Source of the DNA: Hyphomonadaceae bacterium
Lineage (GTDB): Bacteria; Pseudomonadota; Alphaproteobacteria; Caulobacterales; Hyphomonadaceae
NCBI GenBank assembly: GCA_022844345.1
Contig: JALHLU010000001.1
Coordinates: 372,001 to 436,000 of the forward strand
DNA length: 64,000 nt
Reading direction: 5' to 3'
Shown piece after piece: positions 9,779 through 17,628 of this stretch. Below the pieces are notes generated by a model. That model saw only the letters and a program-made list of their open reading frames with translations. It had not been told where the DNA came from and did no database searches. The translations under genes and the position numbers were made by a program. The stretch's first letter is position 1. Each line of letters starts with the position of its first letter.

Positions 9779-10105
9779 TCAGAATGGAAGCTTGAAGCCG
9801 GGAAGCATGCCCCCGATGCCCCCGGTAGCGTCCTTCATGGCGTTTGCCATCGCCTCGTCGAGCTTGCGGCGTGCATCCGCATGCGCGGCCTTGATAAGGT
9901 CTTCGACCATCTCGCGATCGCCCGGCGTCATCAGCGAGGGGTCTATGGAGAGCGCGTGGAGTTCGCCCTTCCCTTTCAGGGTGACCTTGACCATGCCGCC
10001 GCCCGAGGCGCCTTCGGCGGTGAGCTGGTCCATGCGTTCCTGCGCCTCCTGGAGGCGTTTCTGCATTTCCTGCGCCTGGCGCATTATATCGGACAGGTCT
10101 TTCAT
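9779..10105 (-). CDS. ybaB: Nucleoid-associated protein YbaB/EbfC
   Basis: YbaB/EbfC proteins are small dimeric DNA-binding proteins of the nucleoid. The 108-residue product shows the family layout: an N-terminal helix (LSDIMRQAQEMQKRLQEAQERM), a beta strand with GGGMVKVTLKGKGELHALSIDPSL, and a C-terminal helix ending in GMLPGFKLPF. It overlaps the end of dnaX by one base (TGATG), the usual coupling in bacteria. Confidence 0.94.
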   Translation of the reverse strand: MKDLSDIMRQAQEMQKRLQEAQERMDQLTAEGASGGGMVKVTLKGKGELHALSIDPSLMTPGDREMVEDLIKAAHADARRKLDEAMANAMKDATGGIGGMLPGFKLPF

Positions 10106-12024
10106 CAGTCGTCGTCCTCATCTTCCTCGGGGTCGGGGATCGCTTCTTCGGCCCGCTCGCGATAGCCGAAATCGACGTGAATCACGTTCGGGGCGGCGTG
10201 GCCGTCGTCAATTTCGTCGGTCTCTGCAGCCGCGTCGATACGCAGCACTTTTGCGCCGGGGAAGACGCGCAGCGCCTCGGCAATCTTCGGAAGGGCGGCG
10301 GCAGCGGCGAGCCTTTCCTCGTGCACGCGCTTGCGCTTCTCCGAAACGCTTTCGGGGCCGCCATCGTTGGATTGCTCCACCTCCCACTCCACGCCGGAGA
10401 CATCTTCCAGCCAGTCCTTGATGCGCTGGGAAAGATTGGCGGGAGCATTGGGCGCGGCGGTGTAGCGGAAATGACCCCAGGCGATCTCAGCCGGGCGGAC
10501 GAAGCGTTCGATCTCGTACTTCAACGCGATCTCGCGGCGGGCGTCGAGTTCTGCGACGATCTCGCGCAAGGAAGAGAGGCGGACGCCTTCGTGCGGTTCG
10601 TGGTCGACGATGGGGTGGGACGCGACCGCAACGGGGCCGGAGGATTGCTGCGCGGATACGCGCGCTTCGGGCCGCGGCTCGGGACGCGAGTCAGGCCGGG
10701 ATTCAGTACGGGATTCTGGGCGCGCGTCAGGCCGGGACTTTGGGGGGGGCACAGCGGCCCCGCCCGCAAGCATGCGCGCCGCATCTTCTGGCGAGGGCAG
10801 GCTCGCAGCGGCGGCGAGGCGCAACACAACCATCTGGGCGGCTGCCGGCGGATCAGGCGCGCGGGCGCAGTCCTCGAACCCCTGCAGCAGCATGCGCCAC
10901 ATGCGGGCGGACAGCGCCGGTGACGTTTGCTTGGCGATGTCCTGCGTGCGGCGTGCCCAGTCGGGCGGGCCGGCGAAGGCGTAGGCGTCTCCAAGCGCCT
11001 GGGCGCGGGAGACTTCGACGACGACATCCATCAGGTCCTTGATGAGGACGGGGGCGTCGGCGCCCTGTTCCAGCAAGTTCATCGCTTCTTCGAGCGCGAG
11101 CTTGTGATCGCCGGCGACGATGCAGTCCATCAGGTCGAGCACGCGCGAACGGTCGGCGAGGCCGAGCATGTCGCGGACCTGATCGGCGGAAACTTCGCTG
11201 CGCTCTCCCTGGACAATGGCCTGGTCGAGAATGGAGAGTCCATCGCGGGCCGAGCCTTCGGCGGCGCGCGCGATCAAGGCCAGCGCTTCGGTGGAGACTT
11301 TCGCGTTCTCCTTTGCGCAGATAGTGGCGAGATGGTCAGTGAGCTGCTCTGTCGAGAAGCGCTGCAGGTTGAAACGCTGGCAGCGCGAAAGGACGGTGAC
11401 AGGGACTTTGCGGATTTCCGTGGTGGCGAAGATGAACTTCACATGCGGAGGCGGCTCTTCCAACGTCTTCAGCAGCGCGTTGAACGCGGCGTTGGAGAGC
11501 ATGTGGACTTCGTCGATGATATAGACCTTGTAGCGAGCATTGACAGGCGCGTAGCGCGAGCCGCTGAGCAGGTCTCGCATGTTGTCGATGCCGGTGTTGG
11601 AGGCGGCGTCGAGTTCAAGCACATCAGGATGCTGCGAGGCCATGATGGCGGGTCCGTGCATTTCGCCAACGCCGTTCTCGAACAGGCTCATCGACGGGCC
11701 ATGCACGTCCTTCGTCTCGAAGTTCAGGGCGCGGGCCAGCAGGCGCGCGGTGGTGGTCTTGCCGACGCCGCGGACGCCGGTGAGCATGAAGGCGTGCGCA
11801 ATGCGGCCGGTCTTGAAGGCGTTGGCGAGCGTGCGGACCATCGCCTCCTGGCCGACGAGATCCTCGAAGCGCGTCGGACGATATTTGCGGGCGAGAACTT
11901 GGTAGGCCGTGGGCCCCACGGGCGGGTCATCGCCGAACATGGACGAGGTCATCGTGTCGCGCGGTTCCGCGACATCGTTCTCGGGGCCTTCTTCAGGCGG
12001 TTTTGGTGGCTTCCGTCCGGCCAT
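10105..12024 (-). CDS. dnaX: DNA polymerase III subunits gamma and tau
   Basis: DnaX is the ATPase motor of the replicative clamp loader. I chose the ATG at 12024 (MAGRKPPKPPEEG) rather than an in-frame ATG at 12081 that would add an unlikely leader next to the SRP RNA. The 639-residue product has the Walker A motif GVRGVGKTTTARLL, the DExx motif IIDEVHML, sensor 1 KFIFATTE and the Arg-finger region SRCQRFNLQR. The four zinc-binding cysteines known from E. coli between Walker A and the DVLELDAAS strand are all missing. The tau part holds a four-residue Arg-Pro-type repeat and an alphaproteobacterial C-terminal domain. No obvious slippery frameshift site was found for a separate gamma form. 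Confidence 0.94.
   Translation of the reverse strand: MAGRKPPKPPEEGPENDVAEPRDTMTSSMFGDDPPVGPTAYQVLARKYRPTRFEDLVGQEAMVRTLANAFKTGRIAHAFMLTGVRGVGKTTTARLLARALNFETKDVHGPSMSLFENGVGEMHGPAIMASQHPDVLELDAASNTGIDNMRDLLSGSRYAPVNARYKVYIIDEVHMLSNAAFNALLKTLEEPPPHVKFIFATTEIRKVPVTVLSRCQRFNLQRFSTEQLTDHLATICAKENAKVSTEALALIARAAEGSARDGLSILDQAIVQGERSEVSADQVRDMLGLADRSRVLDLMDCIVAGDHKLALEEAMNLLEQGADAPVLIKDLMDVVVEVSRAQALGDAYAFAGPPDWARRTQDIAKQTSPALSARMWRMLLQGFEDCARAPDPPAAAQMVVLRLAAAASLPSPEDAARMLAGGAAVPPPKSRPDARPESRTESRPDSRPEPRPEARVSAQQSSGPVAVASHPIVDHEPHEGVRLSSLREIVAELDARREIALKYEIERFVRPAEIAWGHFRYTAAPNAPANLSQRIKDWLEDVSGVEWEVEQSNDGGPESVSEKRKRVHEERLAAAAALPKIAEALRVFPGAKVLRIDAAAETDEIDDGHAAPNVIHVDFGYRERAEEAIPDPEEDEDDD
10662..10740 (-). 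repeat. 12-base tandem repeat inside dnaX encoding R-P-x-x units
   Basis: About six to seven imperfect four-codon units encode RPDA, RPES, RTES, RPDS, RPEP and RPEA in the linker between the ATPase core and the tau C-terminal domain. This is low-complexity, flexible linker sequence, in frame and likely prone to length change by slippage. Confidence 0.75.
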
Positions 12025-12127
12025 GATCCCTATATGGCCCATGGGGCGGGGATTAGCCAACCCGAGGCGGGCGAACGACAAATTACCTTGTGGAACAGAG
12101 CGATCGCCGGCGCCGAAATGTCGTGAG

Positions 12128-12225
12128 GTGCAGACTGGCCACGACCCGAGCTAAACTCGTTACGGCTGCTTCCTTCCGGACCTGACCGGGTTGGCGAACC
12201 GCCCGTCCGCAGCCAGCCTGCGGTG
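12128..12225 (-). ncRNA. ffs: Signal recognition particle RNA, small bacterial type (4.5S RNA)
   Basis: On the minus strand the core reads GGTCAGGTCCGGAAGGAAGC followed by AGCCGTAACGAG, the universal SRP helix-8 domain with its GGAA tetraloop. The closing stem pairs GCAGGCTGGC (12212-12221) with GCCAGTCTGC (12130-12139) with one G-U pair. The length of about 98 nucleotides suits the 4.5S class. The RNA scaffolds Ffh for co-translational membrane targeting. It lies about 100 bases upstream of dnaX on the same strand, an arrangement I know from other alphaproteobacteria. The exact ends are estimated from the stem. Confidence 0.95.
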
Positions 12226-12354
12226 GGGGTTATAGGTAGGGCGGCCAGGGAGCGCAATGTCGCGGCTGCGCGGGCGGTTGCTCTTGTTCGCCATCTCTGG
12301 TCCGGGCCAGGGAATCATGAGGGAACTTCTGCCCTGCAGGTTGGGACCGGGGAC

Positions 12355-13041
12355 ATGACCGCGCCGCCGTTTGACATCCATATTGGCTATCGCCGGGGCG
12401 ACCGGGAGATTGCTGCTTCGCTGGCGCGGCGGCTGGAGGGGCGCGGACTTGCTGTGTGCTATGACGCTGGGATCGGCGGCGAACGCACGATTGCGCCGGA
12501 CGCGGCGGCCCAACAGGCGCGCATAGTCGTGCTGCTTGTGTCTTCCGAACTCCATGATGGACGCGAGCTGCGCCCGATGGTGGCGGCGGCGGACCGGCTG
12601 GCGCGGCCGGTGGTCACGTTGCTGCTCGAAAATGTGCAGCCCGACGGCGCAGCTCTCGAGGCGCTGGCGGATCGGATCTGGATTCGCGCGCACCCCGATC
12701 CCATGTCGCGGATTGACGACATTGCGGATCTGCTGGCGCAGCTGACTGGCAGGGGAGCGCCCAAGGCCGAGCCGAGGCCGGAGCCCGAGACGCTTGAGGG
12801 CCGGGAGCAGACCCTTGATGCGGCGATTTCCGAACTTCTGAACGATACGATCGACCCTGAGGAGCGTGCGCCGACCGACCCGGCGGCGTATGTCGGCAAG
12901 GCCAATTCCGGCGGCGCCCCTGCCCCGATCCGTGGCGGACCGGCAGCGGCGGCGGCCAAGGTTGTGACGCTGGGCGTCTATGGCGCGATGGCGCGGCGCC
13001 ATGCGATACGCAGCTTCCGGTCGAACATCAGGAAGCTGTAG
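12355..13041 (+). CDS. TIR-domain protein, function unknown
   Basis: The 228-residue product (ATG at 12355) opens with a Toll/interleukin-1 receptor fold. FDIHIGYRRGD is the first strand and box-1 region, followed by the helix EIAASLARRLEGRGLAV, the strand YDAGIGGE, and IVVLLVSSELHDGRELRPMV. Glu71 in GRELRP sits where the catalytic glutamate of NAD-cleaving TIR domains (SARM1 Glu642) is expected. After about residue 130 comes a Pro/Glu-rich linker. The chain ends in a hydrophobic then strongly basic tail (VVTLGVYGAMARRHAIR). There is no second recognisable effector or sensor domain. Its stop overlaps the GTG of nudC by one base. It could be an NADase, a scaffold TIR or a regulator; activity is inference. 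Confidence 0.85.
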   Translation: MTAPPFDIHIGYRRGDREIAASLARRLEGRGLAVCYDAGIGGERTIAPDAAAQQARIVVLLVSSELHDGRELRPMVAAADRLARPVVTLLLENVQPDGAALEALADRIWIRAHPDPMSRIDDIADLLAQLTGRGAPKAEPRPEPETLEGREQTLDAAISELLNDTIDPEERAPTDPAAYVGKANSGGAPAPIRGGPAAAAAKVVTLGVYGAMARRHAIRSFRSNIRKL

Positions 13042-14009
13042 TGCCCCTTTCAAAAGCCGCCGCCGACATCCCTCTGGTTCCCGCCGGGCTGGATCGCGCC
13101 GCCCATCACCGCCGCAACGAGACCTGGCTTGAGGCGGCGTTCAATTCGGAGCGCGCGCGTGTGCTGCTGATGCGCGAGGGCCAGATCCTGGTCGAGGGAT
13201 CGGCGCCGGCAGCTGCGCCGGCCGAGATTGGCGCGCCGCTTCCGCCGGGCCGCCCGCTCCTCTGGCTGGGGTCGCAGGCAGGCATGCTTTCGCCGAAGGC
13301 CACACGTGTATTCCTCGGCGAGACCGTGAAGGGCTCGCCGGTGTTCGCGCTTGAGATGCCAACCTCGTTCAGCCTTGATGCCTCGCCGATTGCTGGCCTT
13401 GGCGTGTTCGACGATTTCCGCGCGGCTGCGTCCGCCTTTGACGCCTTCAACGGGGGATGCGCGGCGACCGCGCGCGCGCTGTTCGAATGGCATCGCCGCC
13501 ACGGCTTCTGCGCCAATTGCGGAGACCGGACGAAGATCGTCGAGGCGGGCTGGAAGCGCGCATGCGGGGACTGCAAGGCGGAGCATTTCCCGCGCGTTGA
13601 TCCGGTGGCGATCATGCTGGCGGTGCGCGGCGACAAGTGCCTGCTCGGCCGGCAGGCCGTGTGGCGGCCGGGCTTCTGGTCCTGCCTTGCCGGCTTTGTC
13701 GAGCCGGGCGAGACGATCGAGCAGGCGGCTGCGCGGGAGCTCTTCGAGGAAGCCGGCGTGCGCTGCACGACGCAGGCGGAGTACCTGTTTTGCCAGCCTT
13801 GGCCGTTCAATCACTCGCTGATGATCGGGATGATCCTCGAAGCCGATGGCGACGAGATCACAGTGGATACGACCGAACTTGAAACCGCGCGCTGGTTCAC
13901 GCGCGAAGAAACCGCCGCGATGATGATAGGCGCCCATCCGGAGGTTTTCGCTCCGCCGAAGTTTGCTGTGGCGCACCACGTGATCAAGGCTTGGCTGGAG
14001 CGGGGATGA
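13041..14009 (+). CDS. nudC: NADH pyrophosphatase / RNA deNADding enzyme NudC
   Basis: NudC hydrolyses NADH to NMNH and AMP, and family members remove NAD caps from RNA. The start is GTG at 13041, overlapping the TIR gene stop (TAGTG). The 322-residue product has the zinc ribbon C157/C160 and C175/C178, a complete Nudix box from Gly218 to Val240 (REx2EE present), and the NADH-specific motif as CQPWPFNHS at about 251-259. The usual form is SQPWPFPxS, so the first Ser and the second Pro are replaced by Cys and Asn. An N-terminal NUDIX-like domain covers roughly residues 20-140. Full length for the family. Confidence 0.94.
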   Translation: MPLSKAAADIPLVPAGLDRAAHHRRNETWLEAAFNSERARVLLMREGQILVEGSAPAAAPAEIGAPLPPGRPLLWLGSQAGMLSPKATRVFLGETVKGSPVFALEMPTSFSLDASPIAGLGVFDDFRAAASAFDAFNGGCAATARALFEWHRRHGFCANCGDRTKIVEAGWKRACGDCKAEHFPRVDPVAIMLAVRGDKCLLGRQAVWRPGFWSCLAGFVEPGETIEQAAARELFEEAGVRCTTQAEYLFCQPWPFNHSLMIGMILEADGDEITVDTTELETARWFTREETAAMMIGAHPEVFAPPKFAVAHHVIKAWLERG

Positions 14010-14014
14010 GGGGG

Positions 14015-14647
14015 CTAAATTCCCACCAACCCCACATCATCCGAGAGTGGATCGATCATTGTCGCCAAGCGCGGATCGTCGAGGGCTTTGGTGTAGGCGC
14101 CGGCGTAGATGGCGCGGAGCCAGTTCTCGATCTGGAAGACAGATACGGACGGCTCGTCGGAGACTGAAGTGAGCGCGAGGAGCCACATGGGCGGGGGTTT
14201 TCCGAAGGCGTCCAGGGGCAGGATGTAGTCGAGGCCGGCGAGGCGGCGGCAGCCGAGGCGGCGATAGAAAGCAAGGCGGCGGGCCTGCAACTCCTCTCCC
14301 GTGAAGGCGTCGACCTCGACCAGGGCGGTGCGCTCCTGGCCGGCCATCATCCGGCTGGCGAAAAAAAGGTTGGCGCCGATATTGTTGCCGCGAAGGCGCT
14401 CTGACACGGCGGCATATTCGAACAGCCAGAAGTCAGCATCTGGCGGCGCCCACGACACAGCGATGCCGACCAGTTCCTCGTCGAGGCGCGCGCCGAGGAA
14501 GCGATAGTCCGGCCGATGGATGAGTCCGCGAAAGATGTGTTCGGGACGCTGCTCGGATAGCTCGATCGAGTCGCGATAGAGCGCGAAGGCGGCATCGAGC
14601 GCGGGCGCATTGTCTGGCGCGATGGGCTGCAGGCGAATCTCGGACAT
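14015..14647 (-). CDS. GNAT family N-acetyltransferase
   Basis: The chosen ATG at 14647 gives MSEIRLQPIAPDNAPALDAAF, a typical GNAT opening; an in-frame start 16 codons upstream would run into the preceding terminator. The 210-residue product shows the acetyl-CoA binding motif as SERLRGNNIGANLFFASRM and a late FYRRLGCRRLAGLDYILPLD strand pair. The C-terminal 60 residues, with a VFQIENWLRAIYAG helix, go beyond the minimal fold. The substrate is unknown. It ends five bases from the nudC stop on the opposite strand. Confidence 0.8.
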   Translation of the reverse strand: MSEIRLQPIAPDNAPALDAAFALYRDSIELSEQRPEHIFRGLIHRPDYRFLGARLDEELVGIAVSWAPPDADFWLFEYAAVSERLRGNNIGANLFFASRMMAGQERTALVEVDAFTGEELQARRLAFYRRLGCRRLAGLDYILPLDAFGKPPPMWLLALTSVSDEPSVSVFQIENWLRAIYAGAYTKALDDPRLATMIDPLSDDVGLVGI

Positions 14648-14685
14648 GTGGGGCTCCTGCTCCCATTTAGGCGCGCGCGCCTGAA

Positions 14686-14724
14686 ACGAAAACACCCCGC
14701 GGGGCGACCGCGGGGCGTCTCGTA
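14686..14724 (-). terminator. Rho-independent terminator of the outer-membrane barrel gene
   Basis: On the minus strand a GC stem, CGCCCCGCGG then CCCCGCGGGG around a short loop, is followed by TGTTTTC. It begins about 30 bases after the stop of the barrel gene at 14752 and lies before the start of the GNAT gene at 14647. Confidence 0.85.
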
Positions 14725-14751
14725 TCAGATCGTCTGATGTACGTACGAGGC

Positions 14752-15231
14752 CTAGAAGCCGCGGACGTAGGAGAGCGAGATCGCATCGACGTCGCCGGCG
14801 TCATAGTCGTGACGCGTGTAGTCGAGACGGATGCCATCGATCGGCGAGAGGTTCAGCGTGCCGCCAACGCCATAGGCGAGACCATCTTCCGAACCGCCCG
14901 GCGAGGTTTCGATGCGGGCAAGGCCAACGCGGCCGAACACGTCGAACGACGGGGAGATCGGCAGCTTGCCGACGACGAAGATACCCAGCTCGTTGTCGAG
15001 CTCGGTGCCGCCATCATCCGACACGCCGAAGGACGCTTCGCCTTCGATGGCGACGTTCGGGGTTAGGCCGACGCCGACGCGGCCGGTGATGGCGCCAAGT
15101 TCGGCGCCGCCGTCGCCATCAAAATGGGTGTAGCCGCCCGACACGTAAACGTTGGACTGCTGCGCATTGGCGGTCATGAGGGCCGGCGCGACGAGCATGG
15201 ACGCGGCGGCGAGAGCGATTTTCAGTTTCAT
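14752..15231 (-). CDS. Small outer-membrane beta-barrel protein (OmpA/Omp25-like fold)
   Basis: The 159-residue product starts with a clear signal peptide (MKLKIALAAASMLVAPALMTANAQ). About 135 residues of alternating strands follow: VYVSGGYTHF, ITGRVGVGL, VAIEGEASFGV, LGIFVVGKLPI, VFGRVGLARIE and a final SLSYVRGF ending in Phe. This fits an eight-stranded outer-membrane barrel of the porin-family/OmpA-like group. Acidic loops (DGDGGAE, DDGGTELDNE) are prominent. It stands alone with its own terminator. A short hairpin that includes the Shine-Dalgarno sequence lies just upstream of the ATG. Confidence 0.85.
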   Translation of the reverse strand: MKLKIALAAASMLVAPALMTANAQQSNVYVSGGYTHFDGDGGAELGAITGRVGVGLTPNVAIEGEASFGVSDDGGTELDNELGIFVVGKLPISPSFDVFGRVGLARIETSPGGSEDGLAYGVGGTLNLSPIDGIRLDYTRHDYDAGDVDAISLSYVRGF

Positions 15232-15239
15232 GGGGAAGA

Positions 15240-15259
15240 CTCCAGTTGTTTCTCTGGAG
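15240..15259 (-). promoter_or_regulatory. 5' leader hairpin covering the ribosome binding site of the barrel gene
   Basis: On the minus strand CTCCAG and CTGGAG are perfect inverted copies separated by an eight-base AGAAACAA loop. The GGAG of the right arm is the Shine-Dalgarno sequence, eight bases before the ATG at 15231. Pairing would hide it, so it could act as a simple translational switch. The stem is only six base pairs, so the role is an inference. Confidence 0.5.
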
Positions 15260-15730
15260 CAGGTTCCGATGGCATTGCGTGATGCCGACGGTGAGACCCG
15301 CTCTGGTTATAGTCCGAGCTGCGTTTGCGGACCGGTTGAAAGGGCCGCCTGCACTTCTCACATCCACCCAGCAGCGGGTGGTATGCCGACTAAATAGGCA
15401 TTGCTCAAACCAGTTCCGCTGAAGTTGCCGATTAAAAATCGTTAGGTGTCCGGGGCGCAACACACGACGCACACATGTTTCCGGAACCGCAATACTTGTG
15501 GCCAAACCGTGTCGATGCTTGGTGTCGAAGCTTGATTACTTTGGGAATGCTTTTTGGAGTCGAAAGTCCAGCATTTGTCGGCAGTTTTCACGGTCCACGC
15601 ACTTGCGGACCAGCTCTGAAGCGTGAATTTCGCTCCTGAATTGTGGCCTTGCGGTGGCGATCACAGATTACGGCAATGTTCCGTGAGCGGATCGTCTCTG
15701 GCGGGCCTGCAGGCCTACATAGGACTTACA
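15260..15730. other. Intergenic region without a recognised gene
   Basis: About 470 bases lie between the divergent side of the barrel gene and the 3' end of pheA. It is less GC-rich than the flanks. I see no tRNA, convincing ORF or terminator. It probably contains the promoter of the barrel gene (minus strand). A small RNA cannot be excluded. Confidence 0.6.
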
Positions 15731-16579
15731 TCAGACCGGATGGGAGCGCTGGCGGTAGACGTTTGCTTCGAAGACGCCCAGGTGGCGGACCTGGGTGGAG
15801 AAGAAGCCTAGCTCTTCCAGCGCGCGCTGCACGGGCGGCTCGTCGGGGTGGCCCTCGACTTCGGCGTAGAACTGCGTGGCGTTGAACGAGCCGCCGACCT
15901 GGTAGCTCTCCAGCTTCGTCATGTTGACGCCGTTGGTCGCGAAGCCGCCCATGGTCTTGTAAAGAGCGGCCGGCACGTTGCGGACGCGGAAGACGAAGGC
16001 GGTGACCCATGACTTGCCGGGCACGTATTCCGGTTGCTGGACATTGCGGCTCATGATCACGAAACGCGTTGTATTGTGGGCCGCATCCTCGATGTTCTCG
16101 GCGAGAATATCGAGGCCATAGACCTCTGCGGCGAGGCGCGGGGCAATGGCGGCCTGGGTGGGATCACCAAGGTCCCTCACCTCGCGCGCGGCGCCGGCTG
16201 TGTCGGAGCTGGTCTTCGCGACGATGCCACGCGAGCGCAGGAAGTTGCGGCACTGACCAAGGCCCATGATGTGGCTGTGGGCCGCCTTGATATTTTCGAG
16301 CTTCGATCCCCGGAGACCCATCAGCTGGAAGCGGATCGGCATGAAGTGCTCGCCCATGATCATTAGCGGCGAGGTGGGCAGCAGGTGGTGGATATCGGCG
16401 ACACGCCCCGCAATGGAGTTTTCCACAGGGATCATGGCCAGCTCCGCCTCCCCGGTGGCGGCGGCATGGAAGACATCCTCGAACGTCGCGCACGGCAGGG
16501 GTTCGAGCTCCGGGTGGACCTCGCGGCAGGCGATGTGGGAGTTGGCGCCCAACTCTCCCTGGAATGCGATCTTGCTCAT
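15731..16579 (-). CDS. pheA: Prephenate dehydratase
   Basis: This enzyme turns prephenate into phenylpyruvate in phenylalanine synthesis. The 282-residue product is the monofunctional type, without a chorismate mutase domain. The catalytic domain opens with KIAFQGELGANSHIAC and holds IPVENSIAGRV and the conserved NTTRFVIMSR (Thr-Arg-Phe motif). A regulatory ACT domain follows at about residues 195-275, with the ligand-binding LESYQVGGSFNATQFYAEVEGH (ESRP-like) motif, which implies feedback control by phenylalanine. It stands alone on the minus strand, divergent from the cytochrome gene at 16762. Confidence 0.95.
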   Translation of the reverse strand: MSKIAFQGELGANSHIACREVHPELEPLPCATFEDVFHAAATGEAELAMIPVENSIAGRVADIHHLLPTSPLMIMGEHFMPIRFQLMGLRGSKLENIKAAHSHIMGLGQCRNFLRSRGIVAKTSSDTAGAAREVRDLGDPTQAAIAPRLAAEVYGLDILAENIEDAAHNTTRFVIMSRNVQQPEYVPGKSWVTAFVFRVRNVPAALYKTMGGFATNGVNMTKLESYQVGGSFNATQFYAEVEGHPDEPPVQRALEELGFFSTQVRHLGVFEANVYRQRSHPV

Positions 16580-16761
16580 GCAGGCTTCTATGCCCCCGGC
16601 CAGGCAAAGAGAGCAACAGGCATAGGGGCTTAGGGCGGGGGCGATGCGTCATTTCGCCGGACTTTCTCCGATTGCCGCCCTACCGCTAAACTGGCAGAAA
16701 GCGTCGCGCGTGCGGGCGCGAATCGTCTCTTTCGGGCGCCCAGCAAGAGGGGCTTCAGGCC

Positions 16762-17469
16762 ATGAGTGATCTCGGCTTCAACAAGATTGCGTTCTGCATC
16801 CTCGGAACCGGCCTTGCGGTGATTGGCCTCAATGAGGCCTCGCACGCCATGTTCCACCACGAGGAGCATGAGTTCGCTGGCTACTATGTGCCGATCGAGG
16901 CCGCCGCGACTGGCCAGGCGGTGGTTGAAGGCCCGCGCGACTATGGCCTGCTGCTTGCTGCCGCCGACGTTGCAAAGGGCGCAGAGCAGGCCAAGAAATG
17001 CGTACAGTGCCACACCTTCGACGCTGGCGGCGGCGCGCTGCAGGGCCCGAATCTGCATGGCGTGCTGGGCCGCGACATCGCCTCGGTCGCCGGTTTCACC
17101 TATTCGTCCGGCAATGGCTCGCTGTCGGCCATCGACGGCGCCTGGGACTATGAGAAACTGGATCACTTCATCGAGCGTCCGAAGGGCTTTGCCTCGGCCA
17201 CGAACATGAACTTCGCCGGCATCAACAGCCGCATCACCGGCTTGTCTGACCGGGTGAACCTGATCGCCTACATGCGCACGATGGGCAGCGAGAGCGTTCC
17301 GCTCCCCGCCCCGCTGCCGCCGCAAGAGGCTGCTCCGGTGGAGGGCGAGGTTCCGGCTGACGGTGCGGCTCCCGCCGACGCTGCGACACCGCCGGTGGAT
17401 GGCGCTGCTCCGGCTGTGCCGGGCGCGACGCCTGCTCCAGCCCCTGCCGCGCCCGTGCCGACGCCCTGA
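16762..17469 (+). CDS. Membrane-anchored c-type cytochrome (CycM-like)
   Basis: The 235-residue product has an uncleaved N-terminal anchor (about residues 8-24) and one heme c site CVQCH (Cys80, Cys83, His84). Met149 in ATNMNF is the likely second axial ligand. After the heme domain comes a 60-residue Pro/Ala-rich tail. This fits CycM-type cytochromes that carry electrons between the bc1 complex and terminal oxidases in alphaproteobacteria. The start has AGAGGGG upstream. Because it precedes a molybdenum hydroxylase operon it could instead serve as that enzyme's electron acceptor, but a gap of 160 bases leaves this open. Confidence 0.9.
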   Translation: MSDLGFNKIAFCILGTGLAVIGLNEASHAMFHHEEHEFAGYYVPIEAAATGQAVVEGPRDYGLLLAAADVAKGAEQAKKCVQCHTFDAGGGALQGPNLHGVLGRDIASVAGFTYSSGNGSLSAIDGAWDYEKLDHFIERPKGFASATNMNFAGINSRITGLSDRVNLIAYMRTMGSESVPLPAPLPPQEAAPVEGEVPADGAAPADAATPPVDGAAPAVPGATPAPAPAAPVPTP

Positions 17470-17628
17470 TACTTCCTTATAGTGCGACTTTCCCTGACGC
17501 GATAGCTGGACACAGCTCGCGCGAAGGTGGAACCATGCCTGCAGGAACGCCTGCCGGCGGATGAATAGCCTGGCGCCAGTCCGGGCATTGATGCGCTGCG
17601 CCGCCGTGAGGGCCGGAGGACACGACGC

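Noticed and set aside
10927-12126. Long plus-strand open frame (399 codons) antisense to dnaX
   Set aside because: It lies fully over the conserved dnaX coding frame and the SRP RNA, has no family motif, and reflects GC-rich third positions.
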